A stretch of 47,413 bases of DNA from an uncultured Lachnospiraceae bacterium. GTDB taxonomy: Bacteria > Bacillota > Clostridia > Lachnospirales > Lachnospiraceae. Position numbers and translations under genes: made by a program. Positions 47,317 through 47,413 of the stretch are shown piece by piece (positions within the stretch are counted from its first letter, which is position 1; every line of letters starts with the position of its first letter). Location: the NCBI GenBank assembly GCA_944381475.1, contig CALWLH010000103.1, positions 1 to 47,413 on the forward strand, given 5' to 3'. A model generated the notes under the pieces. The model made no database searches. It was not told the origin of the DNA and saw nothing but the letters and a program-made list of their open reading frames with translations.

Positions 47317-47353
47317 TTCTTCCTCCGATCATTTACCATTATCATCCATCCAA

Positions 47354-47413
47354 TCAGCTCCGATAGTCTCCGTTGATGCGCACATACTCATAGGTCAGAT
47401 CGCAGCCCCAGGC
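47354..47413 (-). CDS. argJ: ArgJ (glutamate N-acetyltransferase), C-terminal end only
   Basis: Only the last 19 residues and the stop (47354-47356) are in the window: AWGCDLTYEYVRINGDYRS. This is the highly conserved C-terminus of bifunctional ornithine acetyltransferase/N-acetylglutamate synthase ArgJ. The order argJ-argB-argD is the usual arginine operon. Confidence 0.93.
   Translation of the reverse strand, partial: AWGCDLTYEYVRINGDYRS

Overview
The window looks like a chromosomal segment from a spore-forming, anaerobic Clostridia, most likely Lachnospiraceae (Clostridium cluster XIVa). The reasons are the dgt-dnaG-rpoD order, a sigma-G gene, a Csp-like subtilase, an [FeFe]-hydrogenase, two small families I associate with Lachnospiraceae (DUF6106 and DUF6062, recognised from memory) and a glutaminyl-tRNA synthetase in a Gram-positive setting. 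Most genes are on the minus strand. No phage, transposase or CRISPR array is visible; the mobile-looking material is short, structured, intergenic repeats.

Layout. 1-3231: the macromolecular-synthesis cluster dgt-dnaG-rpoD (rpoD cut by the window edge). 3462-7881: a subtilase, a lipoprotein, a CE2-type esterase and a metal-binding HMA protein. 8007-8783: sigG with a candidate forespore promoter. 8889-11830: a cobalamin-riboswitch locus with a DUF4430 surface protein and an alpha/alpha-barrel surface protein. 11816-18295: pyrH-frr-uppS-cdsA-dxr-rseP-ispG, the usual translation/envelope/isoprenoid cluster. 18430-29837: FNT channel, leuS, guaB, a DUF6106 protein, groES-groEL under CIRCE, a small membrane protein, a DUF6062 protein and glnS. 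30024-31578: tRNA-Thr(GGT), an aldolase-family enzyme and a frameshifted small gene. 31620-38144: MoxR and VWA proteins, a monomeric [FeFe]-hydrogenase and an ABC importer whose permease and ATPase are one polypeptide. 38187-43319: SGNH lipoprotein, membrane-anchored GH5-CBM2 glucanase and a beta-CASP nuclease. 43600-47413: a degenerate CbiE/CbiT-like protein, a small DMT transporter and the end of an arginine operon (argJ-argB-argD).

The most interesting system is at 8889-11830. A strong promoter overlapping the end of ispG drives a cobalamin riboswitch, followed by two exported, C-terminally anchored proteins. Their folds correspond to the two halves of vertebrate intrinsic factor/transcobalamin: an alpha6/alpha6-like barrel and a DUF4430 beta domain. 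This suggests a split, surface-displayed corrinoid-capture system. The second theme is four families of short structured repeats, each with two or more copies here. Two of them show stem changes on both sides that keep base pairing.

Functions come from recognised motifs and remembered families. No database search was run.
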